Source: an uncultured Pseudomonadota bacterium (GTDB lineage Bacteria > Pseudomonadota > Gammaproteobacteria > Steroidobacterales > Steroidobacteraceae). Taken from it: a DNA stretch of 64,000 nucleotides. Positions 25,776-34,383 of this stretch are shown here, one piece after another (position 1 is the first letter of the stretch; the number at the start of each line of letters is the position of its first letter). The position numbers and the translations under genes were made by a program. The DNA lies in contig CAMLGF010000002.1 in assembly GCA_946479515.1 (NCBI GenBank), positions 98,282-162,281 of the forward strand, given 5' to 3'. Below the pieces are notes generated by a model, which was given only the letters and a program-made list of their open reading frames with translations, had not been told where the DNA came from and did no database searches.

Positions 25776-27125
25776 TCAGAGTGGGCCGAGGTAGCGGGCA
25801 ATTTCCAGCGGCGTGATCCACGAGTTGAATTCCTCCATCTCCGCCCGCTTCACCGTGGTGAACAGGCTGACGAACTTTTCGCCGAGGCAGCCCCGCGCGA
25901 ACTCGCTGCGTGCGAAGCGACCGATGGCCTCGGGCCAGGTGACCGGCAGCGGCTCGCCGCCCTGCTCATAGGCGTTGCCGGTGAGCGCCGGCGGCGGCTC
26001 GAGCGCGTGCTCCAGTCCGTGCAGCATGCCCGCCAGCACCCACGCGAGCACCAGGTAGGGATTGGCATCCGCGCCCGCGAGGCGGTGCTCGATACGCAGA
26101 TTGTCGGGGTCCGACGCGGGCACGCGGATGGCCGAGCCCCGATTGTTGATGGACCAGGTGGCGCACAGCGGCACGTACGCTTCGGCGCGGAAACGCCGGT
26201 AGGAATTCGGCCCGGGTGCGCACAGCGCCATGCCGTCGGCGAGCGTGGCGAGCGTGCCGCCGATGACGTGGCGCAACGGCCGGCTGTCGAGGGGACTGGC
26301 GGCCGCAAAGAGATTCTTCCCGCCGGCATCCCGCAGGCTCACATGGATGTGCAAGCCGCTTCCGGCCATGTCGCGATAGGGCTTGGGCAGGAATGTGGCC
26401 TCGCAGCCAGATGCGCGCGCCACGCTCTTCACGGCGCGCTTGAACCGCAGGGCCTCGTCGCAGACGCGCAGCGCGTCGGGCGCGTGGCGCAGGTTCACTT
26501 CGTATTGCCCCGGGCCGTATTCGGCGAGCGCCGAGGTGGTCGGTATGTCCTGCAACCGGCACACGCGGTCGAATTCCGCCAGCAAGTCCGAATACTCGTT
26601 GAGGTCGGCCATGGAATTGATCTGGGTGCGGTACTCACGGCGCCGGGTCAGCGGACTGCGCGGCGGCTGCGGCTGGCCGTGCTCGTTGCGCTGGGTGTCC
26701 ACGAGATAGAACTCGTACTCGATGGCCACCACCGGGGTGAGACCCAGCGGCCTGAAGCGTTCCAGCACGCGGCCCAGCACGTGGCGCGGGTCGCCGAAGA
26801 ACGGCGAACCGTCGTGCTCGTGCATGGTGAGCTGCACCTGCGCGACGCCGTCCGCCGCGGCCCAGGGAACTGGTACGAGCGTGCCCGGGATGGGCATGCA
26901 GGGTCGATCGGCGTCGCCGTCCGCGAAGCCCAGTCCGGTCGATTCGACGGTGCCGCCTTCGATGTCCAGCGCGAACATCGAGCCCGGCAGGGACATGCCG
27001 CGGGCGAACACACCCGGCGCGGCGGCGCGATCGATGCGTTTGCCGCGCTCCACCGTGTTGAGATCGTTCACGAAGGCGTCGACGAACCGGACCTCGGGAT
27101 GTTCGGCGAGGAATCGTTCGATCAT
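25776..27125 (-). CDS. puuA: Glutamine synthetase homologue, probable gamma-glutamylpolyamine synthetase (PuuA/SpuI-type)
   Basis: 449 residues with the glutamine synthetase catalytic fold: EYEFYLVD, EYGPGQYEVN (metal-binding Glu), GSGLHIHVSL and NRGSAIRVP, the last being the ATP/glutamate Arg region. The N-terminus is that of the PuuA group rather than GlnA, and the adenylylation tyrosine loop of GlnA is not apparent. It would join glutamate to putrescine or another amine with ATP. ATG at 27125. It diverges from spuA across 253 bases, as spuI diverges from spuA in Pseudomonas. Confidence 0.87.
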   Translation of the reverse strand: MIERFLAEHPEVRFVDAFVNDLNTVERGKRIDRAAAPGVFARGMSLPGSMFALDIEGGTVESTGLGFADGDADRPCMPIPGTLVPVPWAAADGVAQVQLTMHEHDGSPFFGDPRHVLGRVLERFRPLGLTPVVAIEYEFYLVDTQRNEHGQPQPPRSPLTRRREYRTQINSMADLNEYSDLLAEFDRVCRLQDIPTTSALAEYGPGQYEVNLRHAPDALRVCDEALRFKRAVKSVARASGCEATFLPKPYRDMAGSGLHIHVSLRDAGGKNLFAAASPLDSRPLRHVIGGTLATLADGMALCAPGPNSYRRFRAEAYVPLCATWSINNRGSAIRVPASDPDNLRIEHRLAGADANPYLVLAWVLAGMLHGLEHALEPPPALTGNAYEQGGEPLPVTWPEAIGRFARSEFARGCLGEKFVSLFTTVKRAEMEEFNSWITPLEIARYLGPL

Positions 27126-27127
27126 GG

Positions 27128-27141
27128 CTGTCTATTATTTT
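27128..27141 (-). promoter_or_regulatory. Left member of paired promoter/operator element, puuA side
   Basis: On the minus strand this reads AAAATAATAGACAG and ends 2 bases before the puuA ATG (27125). The same word in opposite orientation lies before the divergent spuA gene. It could be a -10 region giving an almost leaderless mRNA, or one arm of a regulator site. Which of these applies cannot be told from sequence. Confidence 0.4.
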
Positions 27142-27330
27142 CGACGCCAATACCGCGCCAGGCGCCGCAGCATATGCCCGCCGCGAGCCGGGCGGCAAAC
27201 CGGGATATTGTCGGGTAAGGGGGGAAATGAGCCCGTCAGCACCCCTGTCACCGCGACCATCCCGCCGAGCCCGATTCGCGTGAGCTGTGGTCTAATGGCG
27301 GTCTCGCGCGGGTCGTCGCCGCGAGTCCGT

Positions 27331-27346
27331 AAAAGATAATAGACAG
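27331..27346 (+). promoter_or_regulatory. Right member of paired promoter/operator element, spuA side
   Basis: AAAAGATAATAGACAG, sharing the 11-base core ATAATAGACAG with 27128-27141 in inverted orientation. It ends 32 bases before the spuA ATG. GATAAT would be an acceptable -10 box for the rightward operon. The rest of 27142-27330 holds no repeat or hairpin that I can recognise. Confidence 0.4.
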
Positions 27347-27378
27347 CGTGGATCCCTCGATCCCCTGTAGCAAACGTT

Positions 27379-28131
27379 ATGGCCAACAAGCGTCCCGTCA
27401 TTGGCATCCCCGCCGATCGACGCATGATCGGTCCGCATGCGTTTCATGCGGTCGGCGAAAAATACATCGCGGCAGTGGTGCAGGCCGCCGATTGCCTGCC
27501 GTTCCTGATTCCCGTGCTCGAGACGCCGCTGGACGTGACCCAGATCCTGGCGCACGTCGACGGCATCTTCTTTCCCGGCTCGCCGTCGAACGTCGAGCCG
27601 GTGCACTACGCCGGCGAGCCGAGCCTGCCGGGCACGTTGCACGATCCGCACCGCGATGCCACCACGCTCACGCTGATACCGCGCGCCGTGAGCGCCGGCA
27701 TTCCGGTGTTCGGCGTCTGCCGCGGCTTCCAGGAAATGAACGTGGCGCTGGGCGGCACGCTGCATCAGCGCGTGCACGAAGCGGCCGGCTATCGCGATCA
27801 TCGCGAGGACAAGGAACTGCCGCTGGACCTGCAGTACGCGCCCGCGCACGAGGTGCGGCTCGAGCCCGGCGGCCTGCTGCGGCAGCTCGCCGGCCGGGAC
27901 CGCGTCGAGGTGAATTCACTGCACGGCCAGGGCGTCGACCGGCTGGCGCCGGATCTCGCCATCGAGGCGCGCGCGCCCGACGGCCTGGTCGAGGCTTTCC
28001 GCGTGCAGTCCGCGCCGGCCCTGGCGCTGGCGGTGCAATGGCACCCCGAGTGGCAGGTGATGAGCAACCCGTTTTCCCAGGCGCTGTTCGGCGAATTCGG
28101 CCGGGCGGCGCGCACCCGAATGACTAGTTAG
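27379..28131 (+). CDS. spuA: Gamma-glutamyl-GABA hydrolase, class I glutamine amidotransferase-like (PuuD/SpuA)
   Basis: 250 residues (E. coli PuuD 254). The nucleophile is Cys114 in FGVCRGFQEMN, and the His/Glu pair is His222 and Glu224 in QWHPEW. It would hydrolyse gamma-glutamyl-GABA to glutamate and GABA, the last step of the gamma-glutamylated putrescine route. First gene of the rightward operon spuA-spuB-spuC-pot transporter. The 23-base gap to the second glutamine synthetase gene contains CTCCAGGA. Confidence 0.9.
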   Translation: MANKRPVIGIPADRRMIGPHAFHAVGEKYIAAVVQAADCLPFLIPVLETPLDVTQILAHVDGIFFPGSPSNVEPVHYAGEPSLPGTLHDPHRDATTLTLIPRAVSAGIPVFGVCRGFQEMNVALGGTLHQRVHEAAGYRDHREDKELPLDLQYAPAHEVRLEPGGLLRQLAGRDRVEVNSLHGQGVDRLAPDLAIEARAPDGLVEAFRVQSAPALALAVQWHPEWQVMSNPFSQALFGEFGRAARTRMTS

Positions 28132-28154
28132 GCGACAGACCTCCAGGATCGACC

Positions 28155-29495
28155 ATGGCCAACGAAATCAGGCAATTTCTCAAGGATCACGGCATCTCCG
28201 AAGTGGAGGCCATCATCCCGGACATGGCGGGCATCGCGCGCGGCAAGATCATGCCCAGCGAGAAGTTCGGCGAAGATGAGGGCATGCGGCTGCCGGAGAG
28301 CATCTTCCTGCAGACCGTGACCGGCGATTACCCGCCGAACACCGACAAGGCCATGAGCCCGGCCGAGATCGACATCACCCTGAAAGCCGATGCGCGCACC
28401 GTGCGCCGCGTGCCCTGGGCGGCCGAGCCCACCGCGCAGGTGATCCACGACTGCTTCTACGCCGACGGACGCCGCGTCGGCATGGCGCCGCGCAACGTGC
28501 TGCGGCACATCCTCGAGCTGTATGCGAGCCGGGGCTGGGAGCCGGTGGTGGCGCCCGAGCTCGAGTTCTATCTGGTCGAGCCCAACATCGATGCCGACTA
28601 TCCCCTGAAGCCCCCGGTAGGCCGTTCGGGACGCGCCGAGCCGGGCCGCCAGAGCTACAGCATCGCGGCGGTGAACGAGTTCGACCCGCTGTTCGACGAC
28701 ATGTACCAGTTCTGCGAGGACCAGGACATCGAGATCGACACGCTGATCCACGAGGACGGCGCCGCGCAGATGGAAATCAACCTGCTGCACGGCAATGCGC
28801 TCGATCTCGCCGACCAGGCGTTCCTGTTCAAGCGCACGGCGCGCGAGGCCGCGCTGCGCCACAAGATGTACGCCACGTTCATGGCCAAGCCGCACGCCAA
28901 GGAGCCCGGCAGCGCCATGCACATCCACCAGAGCATCGTCGACAGCAAGACGAAGCAGAACATCTTCTCGAAGGAAGACGGCACACCGACGCCGCTGTTC
29001 TTCGCGCACATCGCGGGCCTGCAGAAATATCTGCCGGCGGCCATGGCGCTGCTGGCGCCGAACGTGAACTCGTATCGGCGCATCTCGCGCTTCCAGCTGG
29101 CACCCATCAACGTGCAATGGGGCTATGACAACCGCACCGCGGGGCTGCGCGTGCCGGCGTCGGATGCCACGGCGCGCCGCATAGAGAACCGCCTGGCCGG
29201 CGCCGACGCCAACCCCTACATCGCGCTGGCCACTTCGCTGGCCTGCGGCTATCTGGGCATGGTGGAAGGCCTGCTGCCTTCGGAGCCGATCTCGGGCAGC
29301 GCGCACGATCTGCCGTTCTCGCTGCCGCGCTCGCTCGACGATGCCATCCGCGAGCTGCGCGAGTGCGAGCCGCTGGTGCGCATCCTCGGCGATCCGTTCA
29401 TCTCCGCGTACACGATCGTCAAGGAAGCCGAGTACGAAGTGTTCCTGCAGGTGATCAGCTCGTGGGAGCGCGAGCACCTGCTCCTGAACGTCTGA
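28155..29495 (+). CDS. spuB: Second glutamine synthetase homologue (SpuB-type gamma-glutamylpolyamine synthetase)
   Basis: 446 residues. Catalytic landmarks are APELEFYLVE, EDGAAQMEINLLHG, GSAMHIHQSI and NRTAGLRVPASD. It differs clearly from the divergent paralogue and from GlnA, and keeps the N-terminal VEAIIPDMAGIARGK typical of the PuuA/SpuB group. Having two synthetases within 3 kb suggests different amine preferences (for example putrescine versus spermidine), as proposed for PauA paralogues in Pseudomonas; specificity here is inferred only. Confidence 0.88.
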   Translation: MANEIRQFLKDHGISEVEAIIPDMAGIARGKIMPSEKFGEDEGMRLPESIFLQTVTGDYPPNTDKAMSPAEIDITLKADARTVRRVPWAAEPTAQVIHDCFYADGRRVGMAPRNVLRHILELYASRGWEPVVAPELEFYLVEPNIDADYPLKPPVGRSGRAEPGRQSYSIAAVNEFDPLFDDMYQFCEDQDIEIDTLIHEDGAAQMEINLLHGNALDLADQAFLFKRTAREAALRHKMYATFMAKPHAKEPGSAMHIHQSIVDSKTKQNIFSKEDGTPTPLFFAHIAGLQKYLPAAMALLAPNVNSYRRISRFQLAPINVQWGYDNRTAGLRVPASDATARRIENRLAGADANPYIALATSLACGYLGMVEGLLPSEPISGSAHDLPFSLPRSLDDAIRELRECEPLVRILGDPFISAYTIVKEAEYEVFLQVISSWEREHLLLNV

Positions 29496-29512
29496 ACCGG
29501 ACAGAGGGCGCC

Positions 29513-30889
29513 ATGCGCACCACGGAAGAATGGCAGGCGCTCGACAGCGCGCACTATCTGCATCCCTTCACCGACTACAAGGCGCTGGCCGCCCGCGGCG
29601 CGCGCATCGTCACCCGCGCGGAAGGGGTCTATGTCTACACCAGCGACGGCCAGAAGATCCTGGATGGCATGTCCGGGCTGTGGTGCGTGGCGCTGGGCTA
29701 CGGACGCCGGGAATTGTCGGAGGCGGCGTATGCGCAGATGCAGCAGCTGCCGTACTACAACAGTTTCTTCCAGAGCAGCACGCCCCCGGCCATCGAGCTG
29801 GCGCGCATCCTCGGGGAGGTGACGCCGCCACAGTTCGAGCACGTGTTCTTCACGGGCTCGGGCAGCGAGGCGAACGACACGCTGTTGCGGCTGGTGCGCC
29901 GCTACTGGCAGCTCATGGACCAGCCCGAGCGCAACATCGTCATCTCGCGATGGAACGGCTACCACGGCAGCACCGTGGCGGGGGCGTCGCTGGGCGGCAT
30001 GAAGCCCATGCACGACCAGCTTGGCGCAAACGGCGCCGTGCCGGGAATCGTCCACATCAACCAGCCGTACTGGTTCGGCGAGGGCGGCGACCTGACGCCG
30101 GCCGAATTCGGGCTGAAATGCGCGCGCGAGCTCGAGACCAGGATCCTCGAGATCGGGCCCGAGCGCGTGGCGGCCTTCATCGGCGAGCCGGTGCAGGGCG
30201 CCGGCGGTCTGGTGATCCCGCCGGACACCTACTGGCCGGAAATCCAGCGCATCGTCGACAAGTACGGCATCCTGCTGGCCTCGGACGAGGTGATCTGCGG
30301 TTTCGGCCGCACCGGCGAGTGGTTCGGCTGTGAGTATTTCGGCACCCGGCCGGACTTCCTCACCCTCGCCAAGGCGTTGTCATCAGGCTATCTACCTATC
30401 GGCGGCCTGATGGTGGGCGAGCGGGTCGCCCGACTGCTCATCGACAAGGGCGGGGAGTTCTTTCATGGTTTCACCTATAGCGGACACCCCGCCTCCTGTG
30501 CCGTGGCGGTCGCGAACCTGGAGATCTTCCGCCGCGAACGAGTGATCGAGCGGGTCAGGAACGAGGCGGCACCCTATCTAGCAACCCGCTGGCGCGAGCT
30601 CGCGGACCACCCGCTGGTGGGCGAGGCGCGCTGCCTGGGCCTGCTGGCGGCCATCGAACTGGTCCCCGACAAGCGCGAACGGCGGTTTTTCGAGCCGCGC
30701 GGCGAGGTGGGCGTGTTCATGCGCGATGCCTGCACGCGCAACGGGCTCGTCATGCGCGCCACGCGCGACACCCTGTTCGTCGCGCCGCCATTGGTCATAT
30801 CCCGGAGCGAAATTGACGAACTACTGACCAAAGTGGTGCGTTCGCTCGATGAAACCGCCGTTCATGCTCGCGCCAAGGGCTGGCTATAG
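29513..30889 (+). CDS. spuC: Putrescine/polyamine--pyruvate aminotransferase (SpuC-like, class III)
   Basis: 458 residues with HPFTDYKAL at the N-terminus typical of SpuC, the FTGSGSEAND loop, Asp258 in ASDEV and PLP-binding Lys287 in TLAKALS. SpuC converts putrescine plus pyruvate to 4-aminobutyraldehyde and alanine, an alternative to the gamma-glutamyl route. ATG 29513 follows AGAGGG and lies 17 bases after spuB; the frame is open further upstream inside spuB but without homology. Clearly distinct from the beta-alanine-type enzyme at 0.7 kb. Confidence 0.88.
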   Translation: MRTTEEWQALDSAHYLHPFTDYKALAARGARIVTRAEGVYVYTSDGQKILDGMSGLWCVALGYGRRELSEAAYAQMQQLPYYNSFFQSSTPPAIELARILGEVTPPQFEHVFFTGSGSEANDTLLRLVRRYWQLMDQPERNIVISRWNGYHGSTVAGASLGGMKPMHDQLGANGAVPGIVHINQPYWFGEGGDLTPAEFGLKCARELETRILEIGPERVAAFIGEPVQGAGGLVIPPDTYWPEIQRIVDKYGILLASDEVICGFGRTGEWFGCEYFGTRPDFLTLAKALSSGYLPIGGLMVGERVARLLIDKGGEFFHGFTYSGHPASCAVAVANLEIFRRERVIERVRNEAAPYLATRWRELADHPLVGEARCLGLLAAIELVPDKRERRFFEPRGEVGVFMRDACTRNGLVMRATRDTLFVAPPLVISRSEIDELLTKVVRSLDETAVHARAKGWL

Positions 30890-30900
30890 ACGTGCAGGCT

Positions 30901-30910
30901 GTTATATAAC
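30901..30910. promoter_or_regulatory. AT-rich perfect palindrome upstream of potF
   Basis: GTTATATAAC is a perfect 10-base palindrome in an otherwise GC-rich 77-base gap between spuC and potF. It could serve as a secondary promoter -10 region or an operator allowing separate expression of the binding protein. Function is not shown. Confidence 0.3.
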
Positions 30911-30966
30911 GGTTCCAAAGACGCGGCCGTGTGGGTCTCACGCCGCGACAACTCTAGGGGTTCAAC

Positions 30967-32124
30967 ATGATTACTCGCAGCCTGTCGGCATTGGTATCGA
31001 CATCCGCTCTCCTATTGCTGGTCGCTTGCGGCAAGAAGGAAGAAGCTCCGCCCGCCGCCGGCAACGCGGCGCCGAACGCCGAGGCCTTCGATACCGACGC
31101 TGAGAAGGTCGTCAACGTCTACAACTGGTCCGACTACATCGATCCCCAGGTGCTCGAGCAGTTCACCCAGGAAACCGGCGTCAAGGTGCAATACGAGGTG
31201 ATGGACTCGAACGAGCTGCTCGAGACGAAGCTGCTCGCGGGCCGCACGGGTTACGACGTGGTCGTGCCTTCGGCCTCGTTCCTCGCCCGCCAGATCAAGC
31301 AGGGCATCTACCAGAAGCTCGACAAGTCGAGGCTGCCGAACCTCAAGAATCTCGATCCGGACATCACCCACCGCCTGGAAGTGTTCGACCCGGGCAACGA
31401 GTACGCCGTCAATTACATGTGGGGCACCTCGGGCGTGGCCTTCAACGAGGAGGCCATCAAGGCCGCCATGCCGGATGCGCCGGTAGATAGCTTCGCGATG
31501 TTCTGGGATCCGAAAGTGGTCGCCAAGTTCGCCAAGTGCGGCGTTTCGGTGCTGGATGCCCCCTCCGAGGTGATCGGCACCGTGATGATCTACCTCGGCA
31601 AGGACGCGAACTCCGAGAAGCCCGAAGACCTCGCGGCCGCCGAGAAAGTGCTGATGTCGGTGCGGCCGTACATCCGCAAGATCCATTCCTCCGCCTACAT
31701 CGAAGAGCTGGCCAGCGGCGAGATCTGCCTGGCGCTCGGCTGGTCGGGCGACGTGCTGCAGGCCAAGACCCGCGCCGAGGAGAACCAGAAGCCCTTCACG
31801 ATCAAGTACAACATCCCCAAGGAAGGCGCGGTCATGTTCTTCGACAACATGGCCATTCCGGCCGATGCCTCGCACGTGAAGAACGCGCACGTCTTCATCA
31901 ATTACATGCTGCGTCCCGAAGTCGCCGCGCAGAACAGCAATTTCATCAGCTTCGCCAACAGCAACGCCGCTTCCTGGCCGCTGGTCAGCCCGGAGGTGAA
32001 GAACAACCCGGGCATCTTCCCGACCCCGGAAATGATGCCCAAGCTGGTCCCGGATCTGCCGGAAACGGCCGAGTTCACCCGTTCGCTGACGCGCACCTGG
32101 ACGCGCTTCCGTACCGGCAAATGA
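30967..32124 (+). CDS. potF: Polyamine ABC transporter periplasmic binding lipoprotein (PotF/SpuD-SpuE type)
   Basis: 385 residues with a lipoprotein signal (lipobox LLVACG, Cys at about 18) and a spermidine/putrescine-binding protein fold beginning VVNVYNWSDYIDPQVL, a phrase almost identical to PotF. WSDY contributes to polyamine binding in the family. Pseudomonas spuD and spuE occur as two genes here; only one is present in this window. Located outside the inner membrane, delivering putrescine or spermidine to PotH/PotI. A strong hairpin follows the stop. Confidence 0.93.
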   Translation: MITRSLSALVSTSALLLLVACGKKEEAPPAAGNAAPNAEAFDTDAEKVVNVYNWSDYIDPQVLEQFTQETGVKVQYEVMDSNELLETKLLAGRTGYDVVVPSASFLARQIKQGIYQKLDKSRLPNLKNLDPDITHRLEVFDPGNEYAVNYMWGTSGVAFNEEAIKAAMPDAPVDSFAMFWDPKVVAKFAKCGVSVLDAPSEVIGTVMIYLGKDANSEKPEDLAAAEKVLMSVRPYIRKIHSSAYIEELASGEICLALGWSGDVLQAKTRAEENQKPFTIKYNIPKEGAVMFFDNMAIPADASHVKNAHVFINYMLRPEVAAQNSNFISFANSNAASWPLVSPEVKNNPGIFPTPEMMPKLVPDLPETAEFTRSLTRTWTRFRTGK

Positions 32125-32132
32125 TCTGAAGC

Positions 32133-32161
32133 CCGGCCGCCGCTTAGGGAGCGGCGGCCGG
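32133..32161 (+). terminator. Strong hairpin between potF and potG
   Basis: CCGGCCGCCGC and GCGGCGGCCGG pair perfectly over 11 bp around a 7-base loop, followed by CTTCGTTT. It begins nine bases after the potF stop. There is no long T tract, so it may act as a partial terminator or as a 3' stabiliser of the potF message, a common way to make more binding protein than membrane components. Confidence 0.6.
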
Positions 32162-32188
32162 CTTCGTTTGCAACGGGGGTCCGCTGCC

Positions 32189-33352
32189 ATGCAGACGGCA
32201 GAACGACGCGTAGACAAGAGCAAGAGCAAGCACGAGCCCTGGCGTGATCCGCACGCCGACGCCTACGTGCGCATCGAAAACGTCACCAAACGTTTCGGCG
32301 ATTTCGTCGCCGTCAACAACGTCAGTCTCAAGATCTACCAGCGCGAGATCTTCTGCCTGCTCGGCGGCTCGGGTTGTGGCAAGTCCACCCTGCTGCGCAT
32401 GCTGGCCGGCTTCGAGCCGCCCACCTCCGGTTCGGTGTTCATCGACGGCCAGGACATGGCCGGCGTGCCGCCCTACGAGCGGCCGGTCAACATGATGTTC
32501 CAGTCGTATGCGCTGTTCCCGCACATGACGGTCGAGAAGAACATTGCCTTCGGCCTGGAACAGGAGAAGAGCCTGTCGCGCGCGGAGATCGCCACCCGGG
32601 TCACCGACATCCTCGAGATCGTCAAGCTGTCGTCGTTCGCCGCGCGCAAGCCGCACCAGCTCTCCGGCGGCCAGCGGCAGCGCGTGGCGCTGGCGCGCGC
32701 CCTGGTCAAACGCCCCAAGCTGCTGCTGCTCGACGAGCCGCTGGGCGCGCTCGACAAGAAGCTGCGCGAAGCCACGCAGTTCGAGCTGATCAACATCCAG
32801 GAGCAGCTGGGCGTGACCTTCATGGTGGTCACCCACGACCAGGAAGAGGCCATGACGCTGGCCTCGCGCATCGGCGTCATGAACCGCGGCGAGATCGTGC
32901 AGATCGGCACGCCGACGGAGATCTACGAATTCCCGATGACCAAGTTCGTGGCCGACTTCATCGGCTCGGTGAACATGTTCGAGGGGCGGCTGGTCGAGGA
33001 CCTGCCGGACCGCGCGCGCATCCAGTCCGACGAACTCGGTGCCGTCATCTACGTCGATCATGGCATCAGCTCCGCGCCCGGCGCGACGGTCTGGGCCGCG
33101 GTGCGGCCCGAGAAGATCAACATCCTGCGCCAGGCGCCGGCCGACACCGCCGAGAACTGCGTCAAGGGGGTCGTGAAGGAAATCGCCTACATGGGTGACG
33201 TGTCTATCTACTTGGTGAAGATAGACACGGGGAAGACAATCCGGGTCACCTTGCCCAACGTGGAGCGGTTGTCGGATGACGAGCGGATTCTCTGGGACGA
33301 GACAGTGTGGTTGACCTGGCATGGGTCCAGCCCCGTGGTCGTGTCCCAGTGA
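32189..33352 (+). CDS. potG: Polyamine ABC transporter ATP-binding protein (PotG/SpuF)
   Basis: 387 residues: Walker A GGSGCGKST, Q-loop MMFQSYALFPH, signature LSGGQRQRVALARAL, Walker B LLLLDEP and switch His in VVTHD, followed by a C-terminal TOBE regulatory domain (about 290-387). It powers uptake of polyamines at the cytoplasmic face. ATG 32189 is preferred to an upstream TTG at 32168, which has little ribosome-site support. PotH follows after 13 bases. Confidence 0.93.
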   Translation: MQTAERRVDKSKSKHEPWRDPHADAYVRIENVTKRFGDFVAVNNVSLKIYQREIFCLLGGSGCGKSTLLRMLAGFEPPTSGSVFIDGQDMAGVPPYERPVNMMFQSYALFPHMTVEKNIAFGLEQEKSLSRAEIATRVTDILEIVKLSSFAARKPHQLSGGQRQRVALARALVKRPKLLLLDEPLGALDKKLREATQFELINIQEQLGVTFMVVTHDQEEAMTLASRIGVMNRGEIVQIGTPTEIYEFPMTKFVADFIGSVNMFEGRLVEDLPDRARIQSDELGAVIYVDHGISSAPGATVWAAVRPEKINILRQAPADTAENCVKGVVKEIAYMGDVSIYLVKIDTGKTIRVTLPNVERLSDDERILWDETVWLTWHGSSPVVVSQ

Positions 33353-33365
33353 GGACCCGGGGGCC

Positions 33366-34373
33366 GTGAAGCCGGTCGGCGTGCGCACCGTGGGAACGCG
33401 AGCCCAACCCGGGCGTCTGGGCCCGTTGTGGACTTTCTTTTTCCGCTATGGTCCGCCCCGCTGGTCCGAGTACGTGCTGCAGCACTGGTCCGGCCAGCGT
33501 CTGGTCATCGCGGTTCCCTACCTGTGGCTGCTGCTGTTCTTCCTGGTCCCGTTCCTCATCGTCCTGAAGATCTCCTTCGCCGAGTTCTCGCCGCTCGGAC
33601 GGCCGCCCTACGAGCCGGTGTTCCGCTGGCTGGAGGAGGGGGCGCTGCAGATCAAACTACTGGTCGGCAGTTACACGTTCCTGCTGAGCGAGCCGCTGTA
33701 CGTCAGCTCGTACCTGTATTCGCTCAAGATCGCGTTCTTCTCGACCGTGCTGTGCCTGCTGCTGGGTTATCCCATGGCGTACGCCATCGCGCGCTCGCAG
33801 CCCACCCTGCGCAACCTGTTCCTGATGCTGGTGATCCTGCCGTTCTGGACGTCGTTCCTGCTGCGCGTGTATGCCTGGATCGGCTTGCTCAAGACCGACG
33901 GCGTCATCAACAACGTGCTGCTGTGGCTGCGGCTGATCGACGAGCCGCTGGTGATGATGAACACCAGCTTCGCGGTGTACATCGGCATCGTGTATTCCTA
34001 CCTGCCGTTCATGATTCTGCCGCTGTATTCGAACCTCGAGAAGCACGATCTCACGCTGCTCGAAGCTGCGCAGGATCTGGGCGCGGGACCGATCAAGTCG
34101 TTCCTGCGCGTTACCCTGCCGCTGTCGTTCCCGGGCATCATGGCCGGCTCGCTGCTGGTGTTCATCCCGGTGGTGGGCGAGTACGTGATCCCGTCGCTGC
34201 TCGGCAGCAAGGACGAGACCATGATCGCCACGCTGCTGTGGACCGAGTTCTACAACAACCGCAACTGGCCGAATGCCAGCGCCGTGGCCATCGCCATGTT
34301 GTTGCTGCTGGTCGTTCCCATCATGATCTTCCAGCACTTCCAGAACAAAGAGCTGGAGGCTCAGAAGAAATGA
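33366..34373 (+). CDS. potH: Polyamine ABC transporter permease (PotH/SpuG)
   Basis: 335 residues, inner-membrane permease with about six helices and the EAA coupling loop EAAQDLGAGPIKSFLRVTLP. The start is uncertain: GTG 33366 has GGGGG too close and AGGA about 10 bases upstream; a GTG at 33378 is also possible. Homology to PotH begins around the RLVIAVPYLWLLLFFLVPF helix. PotI starts 10 bases downstream. Confidence 0.92.
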   Translation: MKPVGVRTVGTRAQPGRLGPLWTFFFRYGPPRWSEYVLQHWSGQRLVIAVPYLWLLLFFLVPFLIVLKISFAEFSPLGRPPYEPVFRWLEEGALQIKLLVGSYTFLLSEPLYVSSYLYSLKIAFFSTVLCLLLGYPMAYAIARSQPTLRNLFLMLVILPFWTSFLLRVYAWIGLLKTDGVINNVLLWLRLIDEPLVMMNTSFAVYIGIVYSYLPFMILPLYSNLEKHDLTLLEAAQDLGAGPIKSFLRVTLPLSFPGIMAGSLLVFIPVVGEYVIPSLLGSKDETMIATLLWTEFYNNRNWPNASAVAIAMLLLLVVPIMIFQHFQNKELEAQKK

Positions 34374-34383
34374 GCGCACCCCG

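Noticed and set aside
24482..25801. TTG 25801 as the start of the PuuB-like oxidase.
   Set aside because: It would overlap the synthetase gene by 26 bases and add non-homologous residues; GTG 25771 matches the length of the E. coli PuuB N-terminus.
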